DNA from: PNMQ01 sp964478775 | GTDB lineage: Bacteria; Pseudomonadota; Alphaproteobacteria; Paracaedibacterales; CAIOTO01 | DNA: 25,599 nucleotides | NCBI GenBank assembly: GCA_964478775.1 | Contig: CAYZJC010000023.1 | Coordinates: 1 to 25,599 of the forward strand | Direction: 5' to 3' | In this document: positions 16,676 to 25,480 of the stretch, piece after piece | How the letters are laid out: every line of letters begins with the position of its first letter | Numbering within the stretch: the stretch's first letter is position 1 | Notes under the pieces: generated by a model | What the model was told of the DNA's origin: nothing | Databases searched by the model: none | Seen by the model: the letters and a program-made list of their open reading frames with translations, nothing else | Translations under genes and position numbers: made by a program

Positions 16676-17518
16676 ATGAAAATCAGCCTTCTTAAAACAG
16701 CACTCGCCTTTATTGTGCTTGGCACAAATATGGCACATAGTATGATTTTTAAACTCAACACACGACGCATTGCCCCTTATGTCATGCAAGCTTACTTTTT
16801 TTCAACACCTTGGGGCACATCATCTGCCAATCAACCCACTGCCAAACATATTACAATAGGCAAACACACTGTGATTGACCCCTATAGCGATGCTGAAAAA
16901 GCACAGATGACCAATCTTGTAAAGCCACTTGTCATGCCAGAGGGTTATACAGAAGACGCGGCTGAACTTTTAGTCATGGATCTTTCTGGAAAAGAAAAGT
17001 TCATTCCTTATTTCACAAGCGAAGATGAGCCAGACAATCGGTATTTTAAAGAATTGGCGAAAAAGAATTTGCCACCACTCATGTTAAGTTTGGAATTTCC
17101 ATTTAGTCCATCAATCATAAAAGTATATGAGAACACTGTTCCTCATAGGACCGGGTTAAGTAAACCAGAAGTCCAAGATTGCATACACTATTTAACGGCC
17201 TGCAGTAATTTATACGTACATGACGCAAGAACTGACAAAAAAATCAACAATGCCAATTTTAAAGCATTTATGATACATCTCTTTCACAAAAATCTTATGA
17301 CTCATCATAAATATCGTACCTCGAAAACAAAAGAAGCCCTCTACGGTACTTTTATGAAATTTCACGACCCGTTGTTATTTGGTTCAACAAATGACCCTTT
17401 CGCATTCCATATACGACAAGCGGTCACATTATTATTTATAACCGTTAATTACAACACTTATCGTCCCTCTTCCCCAATCGAAGATGAAGAAAAGTACCCC
17501 AGAACATGTTCTTGGTGA
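16676..17518 (+). CDS. secreted protein of unknown function
   Basis: The 280-residue product carries a signal peptide (MKISLLKTALAFIVLGTNMA, cleavage near residues 20-22) and has an AAAGGAAA ribosome binding site about 8 bases before the ATG. The mature part is soluble-looking, with many His and aromatic residues, and has Cys at about 169 and 176 and near the C-terminus (RTCSW). Parts of note are KHITIGKHTVIDPYSDAEKA and FMIHLFHKNLMTHHKYRTSK. I recognise no family or catalytic motif. It stands alone, divergent from fliF and convergent with yraN (7 bases between stops), and resembles the exported genes of the 2.9-8.9 kb stretch in style but not in sequence. Confidence 0.65.
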   Translation: MKISLLKTALAFIVLGTNMAHSMIFKLNTRRIAPYVMQAYFFSTPWGTSSANQPTAKHITIGKHTVIDPYSDAEKAQMTNLVKPLVMPEGYTEDAAELLVMDLSGKEKFIPYFTSEDEPDNRYFKELAKKNLPPLMLSLEFPFSPSIIKVYENTVPHRTGLSKPEVQDCIHYLTACSNLYVHDARTDKKINNANFKAFMIHLFHKNLMTHHKYRTSKTKEALYGTFMKFHDPLLFGSTNDPFAFHIRQAVTLLFITVNYNTYRPSSPIEDEEKYPRTCSW

Positions 17519-17525
17519 ATTACCC

Positions 17526-17873
17526 TCACTCAATATCCTGCCAAGCATTTTGATATAAAATAATTTCTTGTTTGGCAGATATCAAAACGACATCACATCT
17601 CATTTCCACCTGCGATAAGTTATGTTGGCTGGCATACCACACAAGGGCATCACTCACACGGCGTTGTTGTTTACTTGAAATGCTATAATGGCCGTCGTGT
17701 AGAGATTTACGGTACTTAACTTCTACGGCCACCAGCACACCTTTATCACGCATCACTAAATCCACCTCGCCATAAGGTGATTTAAAGCGTTGTTGCAGTA
17801 ACATATAGCCTTTGCTTTGTAAGTAATTACAAGCTGTTTCTTCTGCGCGTATACCAGTTGTATATGAAGTCAT
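17526..17873 (-). CDS. yraN: YraN family (UPF0102) putative endonuclease
   Basis: The 115-residue protein matches the small YraN/UPF0102 family, a predicted Holliday-junction-resolvase-like fold with a PD-(D/E)xK-type site. The motif residues are visible: GEVDLV (Asp38) and VAVEVKYRK (Glu51, Lys53), with the N-terminal GIRAEETACNYLQSKGY helix and the later RVSDALVWYASQHN helix also typical. Length is normal for the family. The physiological role is not established. In other bacteria it is often near rnhB, dprA or rsmI genes; here it lies 49 bases downstream of ftsA on the same strand and may share its transcript. No strong ribosome binding site is seen. Confidence 0.9.
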   Translation of the reverse strand: MTSYTTGIRAEETACNYLQSKGYMLLQQRFKSPYGEVDLVMRDKGVLVAVEVKYRKSLHDGHYSISSKQQRRVSDALVWYASQHNLSQVEMRCDVVLISAKQEIILYQNAWQDIE

Positions 17874-17922
17874 AAAAATAAAATTGAGGAAGGTATCTTT
17901 AAAAATAGTTTATAGGTATAGC

Positions 17923-19200
17923 TTATAGGTTTTGCCTAATCCATAAAGCAATTTTTTTCCAAACAGACAGACCACTTGTAGAGGTGTTTAAGGAGTATTG
18001 ATTTTCAAAATCTTGGCAAGCATACAGCAATAAACCTGCGGCATTTGAAAAGCCAGGGGTGTTAATTAAATCGACGGTGCCAGTCACACCAATAGGAACC
18101 CCTAAGCGAACTGGCTTTCCAAATGTTGTTTGCGCCATATCACGAATGCCTTGCAATTGACTAACCCCCCCAGTCAGCACAAGGCATTGAAAGCCAATAG
18201 GGTCAACCTCACCCGACTTAACGCGTTTCATAATCATTTCAAAAATTTCTTCCACACGAGACCTGATAATATGCACCAACACACCTTTGGGAATGTGGTG
18301 GGATTGTGCCTGCATCACTTCACCCAATTGTGCGACATGGATGTTTTCTCTGTCATCAAGCGAAGAGGGAATTAAGGTGCCATATAAGGTTTTTAAACGC
18401 TCTGCTTGGGAAATAGGCGCTGCAAGACCACGTGCGATGTCATTAGTGATATTCATCCCCCCCAACGGTATAGTCGACAAGCTTGTAAGGGTTCCATCTA
18501 CAAAGGTTGAAAGGGTTGTTTGCCCTGCCCCAATGTCTATCAGCGTTACACCAAGGGTCATTTCATCTGGCACCAGGGTTGCAAAGGAAGACGCATAAGG
18601 CCCCGCTACAAAGCCTGCAATATCTAAATGACAACGACCAATACATGAAATTAGGTTTTTAATCATAACCGCTGGCGCTGTGACAATATTTAATGTCACT
18701 GCAAGTTTTGAACCGACCATACCTTTGGGGTCTATAATGCCTTTGACATCATCAACTTCATACCGTAAGGGAAGCACATGCAAAACAGTTTTTGTTGCGT
18801 CATGCACCAAGTCGTGGTTCACTGACAACAAACGCTTAATATGGGTTTCATCAACAGGGGTATTTGACAGTGAAATTTCAACCCGCAATTTGTGTGTGCT
18901 CACCCAGCGCCCTGGCACAGAAACATAAACACTATTAATATTTTTATTTGCCATTTGTTCAGCTGCATGAACTGCATTTAAAATAGATTCTTCTAAGGCT
19001 TCCATGTCAATAATATTGCCGCCTCGAAGCCCCTTAGACAATTGATACCCAACCCCAAAAACTTTAAGTAAATTGGTGTTATCATCTGTTTTTTTAGGGT
19101 TCATTTGTGCAATGGCGCAACAAATCTTGCTGGTACCAATATCAAGGGCAGCAAAAATTTCCGACTTAGGTTTAGGTTTTTGTTTAGTGAACATGCTCAT
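17923..19200 (-). CDS. ftsA: cell division protein FtsA
   Basis: FtsA is the actin-like protein that tethers FtsZ to the membrane and recruits the divisome. The sequence shows the actin-fold phosphate-1 loop (FAALDIGTSKICCAIAQ), the SHS2/1C region (VYVSVPGRWVSTHKLRVEIS), phosphate-2 (GVTLIDIGAGQTTLSTFVDG), an adenosine-type motif (CLVLTGGVSQLQGI) and the C-terminal amphipathic membrane helix (VWKKIALWIRQNL). I start at ATG 19200, just before the conserved part; ATG 19194 is also possible. An in-frame TTG at 19242 would add 14 residues, and none of these has a good ribosome binding site. Neither ftsQ nor ftsZ is adjacent, unlike the usual ftsQ-ftsA-ftsZ order. Confidence 0.93.
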   Translation of the reverse strand: MSMFTKQKPKPKSEIFAALDIGTSKICCAIAQMNPKKTDDNTNLLKVFGVGYQLSKGLRGGNIIDMEALEESILNAVHAAEQMANKNINSVYVSVPGRWVSTHKLRVEISLSNTPVDETHIKRLLSVNHDLVHDATKTVLHVLPLRYEVDDVKGIIDPKGMVGSKLAVTLNIVTAPAVMIKNLISCIGRCHLDIAGFVAGPYASSFATLVPDEMTLGVTLIDIGAGQTTLSTFVDGTLTSLSTIPLGGMNITNDIARGLAAPISQAERLKTLYGTLIPSSLDDRENIHVAQLGEVMQAQSHHIPKGVLVHIIRSRVEEIFEMIMKRVKSGEVDPIGFQCLVLTGGVSQLQGIRDMAQTTFGKPVRLGVPIGVTGTVDLINTPGFSNAAGLLLYACQDFENQYSLNTSTSGLSVWKKIALWIRQNL

Positions 19201-19242
19201 AGAAAGATCTGACCAATTATTTTTTAATTTTCTTAGGCGCAA

Positions 19243-19420
19243 CAGGGTTCATAAGACTTAAAATTATGCACATTGTTTGCGACAAGAAACAGTTTAATGT
19301 TTTCATTATTTTTTAGATTTTAAAAAGAATATCACACCATTTCATAATTGACTAGATCAAAAGCAATAACATTACCCAGGCAATGTGTATCAATCCCCAT
19401 CTTCATTGCAAAACTGCCTT
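19243..19420. other. intergenic spacer between a secreted-protein gene and ftsA
   Basis: No gene is seen. Upstream of ftsA is an 11-codon minus-strand frame (19252 to 19217, MNPVAPKKIKK) without supporting signals. A weak imperfect hairpin, CATTAC...GCAATG, lies around 19370-19385. No ftsQ remnant is recognisable. Confidence 0.35.
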
Positions 19421-20449
19421 CTATACACGAGCACCAATATATGTAATTTTATACCCTGAATCGCGCAAAAGTGAAAGCACACTGTTTCGGCCTAGCAAAT
19501 GAACCATCTCAACAACGGCTATGCTCCGTCGGTGTATTTTAGAGTTGTTCATCAAATACGTAAGCCATGTGAAATTAAACGCAACACACTCAGGCTCTTT
19601 TGTATCATTTAATAAACAAGAATAATTGCATTGTAATATTTGCTCAAATAAAATTTCATAGTGCGAAAAATTCTTAATAGAAAAATCAGAAGAATTTATG
19701 ATAGACATTCTTAAATCCATTTTCCATTCTGGAAATAAAGACTGAACAACTTGTATTGGGGCTTTAATTTCTTGAATTGCTTGGACAGGCTTGTTGTCAG
19801 CTTCCATAATCGTTGCGATATCCATATCCATTCCCGCATGGTAGAGTTGGCTGCGTAGAATAAGCATATATTGGTTAAATATTTCATAGGGTTTTACATC
19901 TGGAATGTTAAAATATGACAAAAGAGCGGCTGTTTCAGCTTCAAAAATAATTTTTTGTCTATGCGTTAATGCATGTATAAAATCGTCATATTCGTCTTGT
20001 GTATTTGTGATGGCCCCTAAGTCTTCCAAAAAAGCCCTTGTTAATCTACCGCGCAAATAAGTTGTTGTGATAAGGTGCTCTGCGTCTGCAAAGACATCAT
20101 CTATCGCACCGCCAAGAACTTGCAAAGGCATATACTGCATTGACCCTATAATACAAAATGTGAATTCACCTGGTCTGGGTGGCTTTACTAAAAAAACTGG
20201 TGGATTTTTCCAATATTTGCCACTTGTAATATGCTTCATGGCACACACACCTCGAATATCGCTGCAGTCTATCAACGACATATCCTTAAACTGTATGTGT
20301 AATGATGCTTTCGCCTGGTCTTTGATTTGGTCTTCTGGTGTCATGCCAAGCCCATATGCGGAACTGCTCAAGATAGACACAACCCACATGACAGACAAAC
20401 AAGCACAAGCCCTTTGAAAATTAAACATGCTTAAGTTTAAAAAACCCAT
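19421..20449 (-). CDS. exported TraB/GumN-family-like protein, divergent
   Basis: The 342-residue protein has an N-terminal signal segment (CLSVMWVVSILSSSAYG, about 17-33) and AAGGA 9 bases before the ATG. Three blocks follow the TraB/GumN plan: an early strand with FTFCIIGSMQYMPLQVL (about 96-112; family 'GT.H' position reads GSMQ), a middle HAGMDMDIATIMEADNKPV (family 'G.D..l...A...gKpv'), and a C-terminal AVVEMVHLLGRNSVLSLLRD followed by GYKITYI (family 'GHLvG..gl..lL...Gy.v..i'). The family is thought to be metal-dependent and peptidase- or erythromycin-esterase-like. Here the first His is Gln and the 'GH' of the third block is Val-His, so activity may be lost or altered. The family call is by eye. 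Confidence 0.6.
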   Translation of the reverse strand: MGFLNLSMFNFQRACACLSVMWVVSILSSSAYGLGMTPEDQIKDQAKASLHIQFKDMSLIDCSDIRGVCAMKHITSGKYWKNPPVFLVKPPRPGEFTFCIIGSMQYMPLQVLGGAIDDVFADAEHLITTTYLRGRLTRAFLEDLGAITNTQDEYDDFIHALTHRQKIIFEAETAALLSYFNIPDVKPYEIFNQYMLILRSQLYHAGMDMDIATIMEADNKPVQAIQEIKAPIQVVQSLFPEWKMDLRMSIINSSDFSIKNFSHYEILFEQILQCNYSCLLNDTKEPECVAFNFTWLTYLMNNSKIHRRSIAVVEMVHLLGRNSVLSLLRDSGYKITYIGARV

Positions 20450-20800
20450 TTATATAAATCCTTAAAATAATAAAAATAATCTATCACCTTTTGTCGCGTC
20501 TCAACACAAGTGATGGAAATGGCATAGCTTGAATTGGCTATATTATTAACTATAACAACATTTTTTTTCAAGGTAGAATTTTTGTGCTTATTAGACTATG
20601 ATTNNNNNNNNNNNNNNNNNNNNNNNNNNNNNNNNNNNNNNNNNNNNNNNNNNNNNNNNNNNNNNNNNNNNNNNNNNNNNNNNNNNNNNNNNNNNNNNNC
20701 ACATAAGGGGTTCTACATTGCGCTAGTGATAACGCATTTGCATTTTTAATGAAAGGCTCCCTTAAGTCAACCATGTCAATTTAACAGTTAAGCAGGCTTC
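20450..20800. promoter_or_regulatory. divergent spacer with assembly gap
   Basis: This 351-base stretch separates the TraB/GumN-like gene (minus) from dacC (plus) and includes the 96-base N run at 20604-20699. The visible parts show no gene. An 11-base palindrome, TTAACAGTTAA (20781-20791), sits 9 bases before the dacC start and overlaps its leader. Promoters for both flanking genes are expected here but cannot be placed with the gap present. Confidence 0.4.
20604..20699. other. assembly gap (96 N)
   Basis: This is a run of 96 N in the intergenic region. The non-round length suggests an estimate from paired reads. Content unknown; a small RNA gene or repeat could be hidden. Confidence 0.95.
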
Positions 20801-22165
20801 ATGATGATTAGATTTTTCCCCCGTACATGTTTTATTTTAAGTTTGATGTTTAGTTTTTCTATGCCTTTAGAAGCTATGGCAGAACATAAAAAAACGTCTA
20901 AAAAAACTGGGCTTAAGCGCAAGAAAACATCAACGCCAAAGGCTACGGAAACAACAACGGATCATGATACCGTGCCAACCGTTGCAGCGACAACAAGCTT
21001 CAAACAATTTCCAATCACAGTTGGTATCAAAGCCAAGCAAGTATACATGATGGACTATGAAACAGGCGCCATGCTTCTTGAATATAATGGCACACAGCCG
21101 ATGTACCCAGCATCTATGACAAAAATCATGACAGCCTATGTGGTGTGTGAAAAACTAAAAGAAGGTAGCATTAAAGAGGACCAGGAATTTATTGTCAGCA
21201 AAAATGCGTATCAAATTGAAGGCTCTAAAATGTTTGTTGAACTTGACAAGCCAGTTAAGGTCTTAGACTTATTAAAGGGCTTAATTATTCAGTCTGGTAA
21301 TGATGCAGGTGTCGTATTAGCCGAAGGCATCTTGGGGAGCGAGGGCGCCTTTTCAGCAGAAATGACAAGACGTGCGCAGCAGTTAGGGGCAACGCAAACT
21401 CTCTTTAAAAATGCCAATGGATTGCCTCACCCAGAACACCTCACAACGGCGAAAGATTTAGCCATTATTTCTTACCATGTGATTAAGGACTACCCACACT
21501 ATTATAGTTTGTATGGTGAAAAGTCATTTACATATAATAATATCACCCAAGGCAACAGAAACCCCTTATTGTATAAAAACATTGCATGTGATGGCATTAA
21601 AACTGGCAGCACAGACCAGTCAGGTTTTGGAATGGCAGCCTCTTGCAAGATAGGTGACAGGCGCGTCATCTTAGTTATCAATGGCTTAAAGAGCATGCAA
21701 CAACGTGCGGATGAAGCAACAAAATTAATCACATGGGGCTTAAAGTCTTTCACAAACAAAACATTTTATAAACCAACAGATGTTATTGGTCATGTACCCG
21801 TCAAGCATGGTATTGAAAAAACACTCGCAGGTGTTGCGCCTGCTGGTGTCGTTATCACTGTGCCTGAATTTTTTGAAAAAGAGGTTGTAGCCAAGGTTGT
21901 GTTAGATGAAGAAGTCACAGCCCCCATACAAAAAGGAATGAAAATTGGGTATGTAGAAGTCACAGGACCCTGTTTTGAAAAGCCTATAACAGTGTCTGTT
22001 GTAGCCGCGCAAGACATGCCAAAAGCCAATTGGTTTATTTGTTTAATACAAGATATTACGTCTTTCTTTAAAGGAAACCCGAAAGAGAAAAGTCAGGCGA
22101 AACCACAGCAAACACCTGTTACATCAACAGATGCATCAACACAAACCCCAGTCGTAAAGAGCTAA
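20801..22165 (+). CDS. dacC: D-alanyl-D-alanine carboxypeptidase (PBP5/6 family)
   Basis: The enzyme trims the terminal D-Ala from peptidoglycan stem peptides in the periplasm. A signal peptide (about 1-27, ending LEAMA) is followed by a basic, Thr/Lys-rich linker (HKKTSKKTGLKRKKTSTPKA). The penicillin-binding catalytic motifs are complete: S105-M-T-K108 (YPASMTKIM), S165-G-N167 (SGNDAGV) and K267-T-G269 (DGIKTGSTDQSGFG). A PBP5-type C-terminal beta domain follows (to about 405). A hydrophobic/amphipathic stretch (WFICLIQDITSFFKG) resembles the membrane anchor helix of this family, though here a Gln/Thr-rich tail of about 30 residues follows. The protein is 454 residues, longer than the usual 380-400 because of linker and tail. 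It starts a closely spaced four-gene run. The exact dac number is uncertain. Confidence 0.92.
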   Translation: MMIRFFPRTCFILSLMFSFSMPLEAMAEHKKTSKKTGLKRKKTSTPKATETTTDHDTVPTVAATTSFKQFPITVGIKAKQVYMMDYETGAMLLEYNGTQPMYPASMTKIMTAYVVCEKLKEGSIKEDQEFIVSKNAYQIEGSKMFVELDKPVKVLDLLKGLIIQSGNDAGVVLAEGILGSEGAFSAEMTRRAQQLGATQTLFKNANGLPHPEHLTTAKDLAIISYHVIKDYPHYYSLYGEKSFTYNNITQGNRNPLLYKNIACDGIKTGSTDQSGFGMAASCKIGDRRVILVINGLKSMQQRADEATKLITWGLKSFTNKTFYKPTDVIGHVPVKHGIEKTLAGVAPAGVVITVPEFFEKEVVAKVVLDEEVTAPIQKGMKIGYVEVTGPCFEKPITVSVVAAQDMPKANWFICLIQDITSFFKGNPKEKSQAKPQQTPVTSTDASTQTPVVKS

Positions 22166-22171
22166 GCCATC

Positions 22172-22801
22172 ATGAAAAAAAGAATACTTTTAAAAGTAAT
22201 GTTCTTATTGTGCGCAGGTCTTATTGCCCCTGTGTTTGCAACAGCTTCTTCGCCAGCAGTGAAGCAAACTTCACACGCTGACATTGAACGCATTATGAAT
22301 TTTTGGAATGGTCTTAAGTACATTAAAGGGAAGATTGTGCAAAAGAATGGTGATGACAGTGTAATAGCCGGTGACTTGTGGGTTAAAAAAGCAAAAGGGA
22401 ATGCTGCACGTCTTCGTTTAGACTACGAAAAAGATGCTCAGCAAAGGCTGTTTGTTATTAACGGTGAAGTTCGTTTGCAAGACCTTAGTGATGGTTCCAC
22501 AAGCGTATACCCTGTCTCTATGACCCCTGCAGACTTAATTTTAAAACCTAACCTTAAACTTGGCAAAGATGTAAAGCTATTGTCGGCTAATCGCACAGGT
22601 CACAAAGTTGAATTTCAACTTGCCATGGCAAATGACGAAAATTCGGGTAGCATCACATTATACTTTGACTTACACTCTGGCATACAACTAGAAGGTTGGA
22701 AAATAGTAGATTCACAAAACGTAACAACTGAAGTTTTGTTAGCTGCTAATTCTTTAGAACTAAACAACCCCAAAGTTGTACCCGACTCTTTATTTCAGTA
22801 A
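22172..22801 (+). CDS. lolA: LolA-like outer-membrane lipoprotein carrier
   Basis: LolA carries lipoproteins across the periplasm from the LolCDE complex to the outer membrane. The 209-residue protein has a signal peptide (MKKRILLKVMFLLCAGLIAPVFA) and the LolA beta-fold pattern: FWNGLKYIKGKIVQ, GDLWVKKAKGNAARLRLDYE, and GSITLYFDLHSGIQLEGWKI-VDSQNVTTEVLL near the end. These last segments match the 'l.f......L..W...D..G..t.v.l' pattern seen in alphaproteobacterial members. It begins 6 bases after the dacC stop, so the two are almost certainly co-transcribed. The protein could instead be a LolA-fold relative of other function, but the length and pattern are ordinary for LolA. Confidence 0.82.
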   Translation: MKKRILLKVMFLLCAGLIAPVFATASSPAVKQTSHADIERIMNFWNGLKYIKGKIVQKNGDDSVIAGDLWVKKAKGNAARLRLDYEKDAQQRLFVINGEVRLQDLSDGSTSVYPVSMTPADLILKPNLKLGKDVKLLSANRTGHKVEFQLAMANDENSGSITLYFDLHSGIQLEGWKIVDSQNVTTEVLLAANSLELNNPKVVPDSLFQ

Positions 22802-22859
22802 TAAAAAGCCTTACTACCCAACCCCATTCACAATAATCTTAACATGAAAGTACATACCT

Positions 22860-23348
22860 ATGACCCAACTTAATACTTCTTTAGACCTTATGCTAAACGA
22901 CGCAAACGTATCCCATGTTAAAATTTATGTTGATGGGGCGTGTTCAGGAAACCCTGGCCCAGGTGGCTGGGGCGCCTTATTTCTAGCGCAAGGTCATGAA
23001 GTTGCAAAGTCTGGCGGCGAGAGCGATACAACCAACAACCGCATGGAATTAATGGGGGCCATTGAAGCCTTAACTGTTTTGCCCACATCAACACCTGTGA
23101 CCCTTATAACCGATAGTCAGTATGTAAAGAATGGCATTACGTCATGGATTAATGGCTGGCGCAAAAATGGGTGGATCAATTCAAAAAAAGAACCTGTTAA
23201 AAACCAAGATTTATGGAAACGCTTAGACACCCTTGTACAAGAAAGAAAAGTGGAATGGGAATGGGTTAAGGGCCATTCGGGAAACCCATTTAATGACAAA
23301 GTTGACATGTTAGCCAAACGCGCAATTATTGCCCTGCAAGTTGGTTAA
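22860..23348 (+). CDS. rnhA: ribonuclease HI
   Basis: RNase HI cuts the RNA strand of RNA-DNA hybrids. The 162-residue protein keeps every catalytic residue at the family spacing: Asp25 (IYVDGACSGNPGPGGWG), Glu63 (NNRMELMGAIEAL), Asp85 (LITDSQYVKNGI), His139 (VKGHSGNP) and Asp149 (NDKVDMLAKRA). All are offset by 15 from the E. coli enzyme (D10, E48, D70, H124, D134). The extra N-terminal 15 residues (MTQLNTSLDLMLNDA) could be real or due to a downstream start, but no better start with a ribosome binding site is visible. It lies 58 bases after lolA and 24 before uvrB. Confidence 0.96.
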   Translation: MTQLNTSLDLMLNDANVSHVKIYVDGACSGNPGPGGWGALFLAQGHEVAKSGGESDTTNNRMELMGAIEALTVLPTSTPVTLITDSQYVKNGITSWINGWRKNGWINSKKEPVKNQDLWKRLDTLVQERKVEWEWVKGHSGNPFNDKVDMLAKRAIIALQVG

Positions 23349-23372
23349 GCCACACATATAAAGATATTTTAA

Positions 23373-25424
23373 ATGACTGAACAATCACCTACACTGCGCG
23401 ATCAGAATGACGATGCTTCCTTTGAACCTTTCAAAGTCGTGTCTGACTTTGCGCCTGCAGGTGACCAACCACAGGCTATCGCTGAACTTGTGCAGGGTTT
23501 AAATACCAATGAAAAGAACCAAGTCTTGCTGGGGGTTACAGGTTCAGGCAAAACTTTTACAATGGCCCACGTTATTGAACAATCCCAGCGCCCAGCTATT
23601 ATCTTAGCGCCCAACAAAACATTGGCAGCACAACTCTATGCAGAAATGAAGTCATTCTTTCCACATAACGCAGTTGAATATTTTGTTTCTTACTACGACT
23701 ATTATCAACCAGAAGCCTATGTCCCAAGGTCTGATACCTTCATTGAAAAGACCGCTGCCGTCAATGAACAAATTGACCGCATGCGACATAGTGCAACGCG
23801 TGCACTTCTTGAAAGGCCAGATGTTATTGTGGTCGCCAGTGTGTCATGTATTTATGGTATTGGCGGCGTTGAAACCTATAGTGAAATGGTCTTAGAACTT
23901 AAAAAGGGCATGGTTGTTGAACGCGTTAACTTACTGCGCCGTTTAACTGAACTGCAATATAAACGAAACGACATTGGCTTTGTACGCGGAACCTTTCGTG
24001 TGCGCGGTGACGTGTTAGATATTTTCCCATCTCACTTTGATGAACGCGCCTGGAAAATTAATTTCTTTGGCGACGAAATTGAAGATATTATTGAAATTGA
24101 CGCCTTAACAGGTGAACGCTTTGAAAAGCTTGATAAGGTTACAGTCTACCCTAATAGTCACTATGTAACCCCTGGTCGAACCATTCAACAAGCTATTAAG
24201 CAAATTCAAAGTGACCTGAAAATTCGCCTTAAAGAATTTGAGGAATCTAATAATTTGTTGGCAGCGCAGCGCCTTGAACAACGCACGCAGTTCGACGTTG
24301 AAATGATGGCGGCAACAGGAACCTGTGCAGGCATTGAAAACTATTCACGCTATTTAACAGGACGCACACCAGGTGAACCACCACCCACATTGTTTGAATA
24401 CCTGCCTTCAAATGCCATTTTGATTATTGATGAAAGCCACGTTGCTGTGCCGCAATTAGGGGCTATGTATAAGGGAGACAGGGCAAGAAAGCTCACCCTC
24501 ACTGAATATGGTTTTCGCTTGCCTTCTTGCCAAGACAACAGACCCTTAAAGTTTGAAGAATGGGATAAGATGCGCCCACAAACCATTTACGTCTCAGCAA
24601 CCCCTGGACCTTACGAGTTGGAACAAACGAAAGGCGTATTCATTGAACAAATCATTAGACCAACAGGGTTGATTGACCCAGAGGTTGAAATTCACCCCTG
24701 TGAACATCAGGTCGATGATTTGATTCATGAATGCAAAGTTACGGTCCAAAAAGGGTATCGTATTTTGGTGACCACCTTAACGAAAAAGATGGCAGAATCC
24801 CTCACAGAATATTTAAGTGAAGCTGGCCTTAAGACAAGCTATCTACATTCTGATATTGACACACTGGAACGCATTCAAATTATTCAACAGCTTCGCATGG
24901 GTGTGTTTGATGTATTGGTTGGTATTAACTTGCTACGTGAAGGGTTAGACATTCCTGAATGCGGTTTGGTTGCTATTTTAGATGCCGACAAAGAAGGCTA
25001 TTTAAGGTCTAAAACATCACTTATTCAAACCATTGGTCGTGCAGCACGTAACGTTGATGGCCGCGTTATTTTATATGCTGACAACATGACAAAGTCTATG
25101 CAAGGTGCCTTGGAAGAAACGAATAGAAGACGTGAAAGGCAAGTGCTGCACAATCAAGAACATGGCATTAGTCCAAGGTCGGTTGTGCGCTCACTCGACA
25201 CAGCTGTTGAACAAGCCGACCAAGACGGTAAGCAAGGCGCAAAAGTAAAAGCAGGTGCCAATAATAAGGCTTTTAAGTTGAAAGACTTAACGCCTGCAAA
25301 ACTTAAAAAGCAAATCTCTGACCTTGAACGACAAATGCGCACAGCCGCAGCTGACTTAGACTTTGAAAAAGCTGCCACATTACGTGATGAATTACGGGTA
25401 CTTCAAGCCTTAGATTTGTCTTGA
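23373..25424 (+). CDS. uvrB: excinuclease ABC subunit B (UvrB)
   Basis: UvrB is the damage-verifying helicase-like subunit of nucleotide excision repair. The 683-residue product is full length. Walker A is GVTGSGKT (54-61, Lys60), the beta-hairpin region is YYDYYQPEAYVPRSDTFIEK, Walker B is LIIDESHVAVPQ, and motif VI is QTIGRAARN. The C-terminal UVR motif (LERQMRTAAADLDFEKAATL) contacts UvrC. A Lys/Gly/Ala-rich linker precedes it. The start ATG lies 24 bases after rnhA and has no clear ribosome binding site, so translation may depend on the upstream gene. No uvrA or uvrC is in the window. Confidence 0.97.
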   Translation: MTEQSPTLRDQNDDASFEPFKVVSDFAPAGDQPQAIAELVQGLNTNEKNQVLLGVTGSGKTFTMAHVIEQSQRPAIILAPNKTLAAQLYAEMKSFFPHNAVEYFVSYYDYYQPEAYVPRSDTFIEKTAAVNEQIDRMRHSATRALLERPDVIVVASVSCIYGIGGVETYSEMVLELKKGMVVERVNLLRRLTELQYKRNDIGFVRGTFRVRGDVLDIFPSHFDERAWKINFFGDEIEDIIEIDALTGERFEKLDKVTVYPNSHYVTPGRTIQQAIKQIQSDLKIRLKEFEESNNLLAAQRLEQRTQFDVEMMAATGTCAGIENYSRYLTGRTPGEPPPTLFEYLPSNAILIIDESHVAVPQLGAMYKGDRARKLTLTEYGFRLPSCQDNRPLKFEEWDKMRPQTIYVSATPGPYELEQTKGVFIEQIIRPTGLIDPEVEIHPCEHQVDDLIHECKVTVQKGYRILVTTLTKKMAESLTEYLSEAGLKTSYLHSDIDTLERIQIIQQLRMGVFDVLVGINLLREGLDIPECGLVAILDADKEGYLRSKTSLIQTIGRAARNVDGRVILYADNMTKSMQGALEETNRRRERQVLHNQEHGISPRSVVRSLDTAVEQADQDGKQGAKVKAGANNKAFKLKDLTPAKLKKQISDLERQMRTAAADLDFEKAATLRDELRVLQALDLS

Positions 25425-25480
25425 AGTTGACTTTCATAGTTACGACAAAATTAAACCAGAAATAAAAGAAACACACTAAT

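Noticed and set aside
17890..17930. TATAGG repeats near the end of ftsA
   Set aside because: Two copies of a six-base AT-rich word in a short spacer are expected by chance.
19217..19252. 11-codon frame upstream of ftsA (MNPVAPKKIKK)
   Set aside because: It is too short, has no ribosome binding site and does not match the end of FtsQ as far as I can tell.
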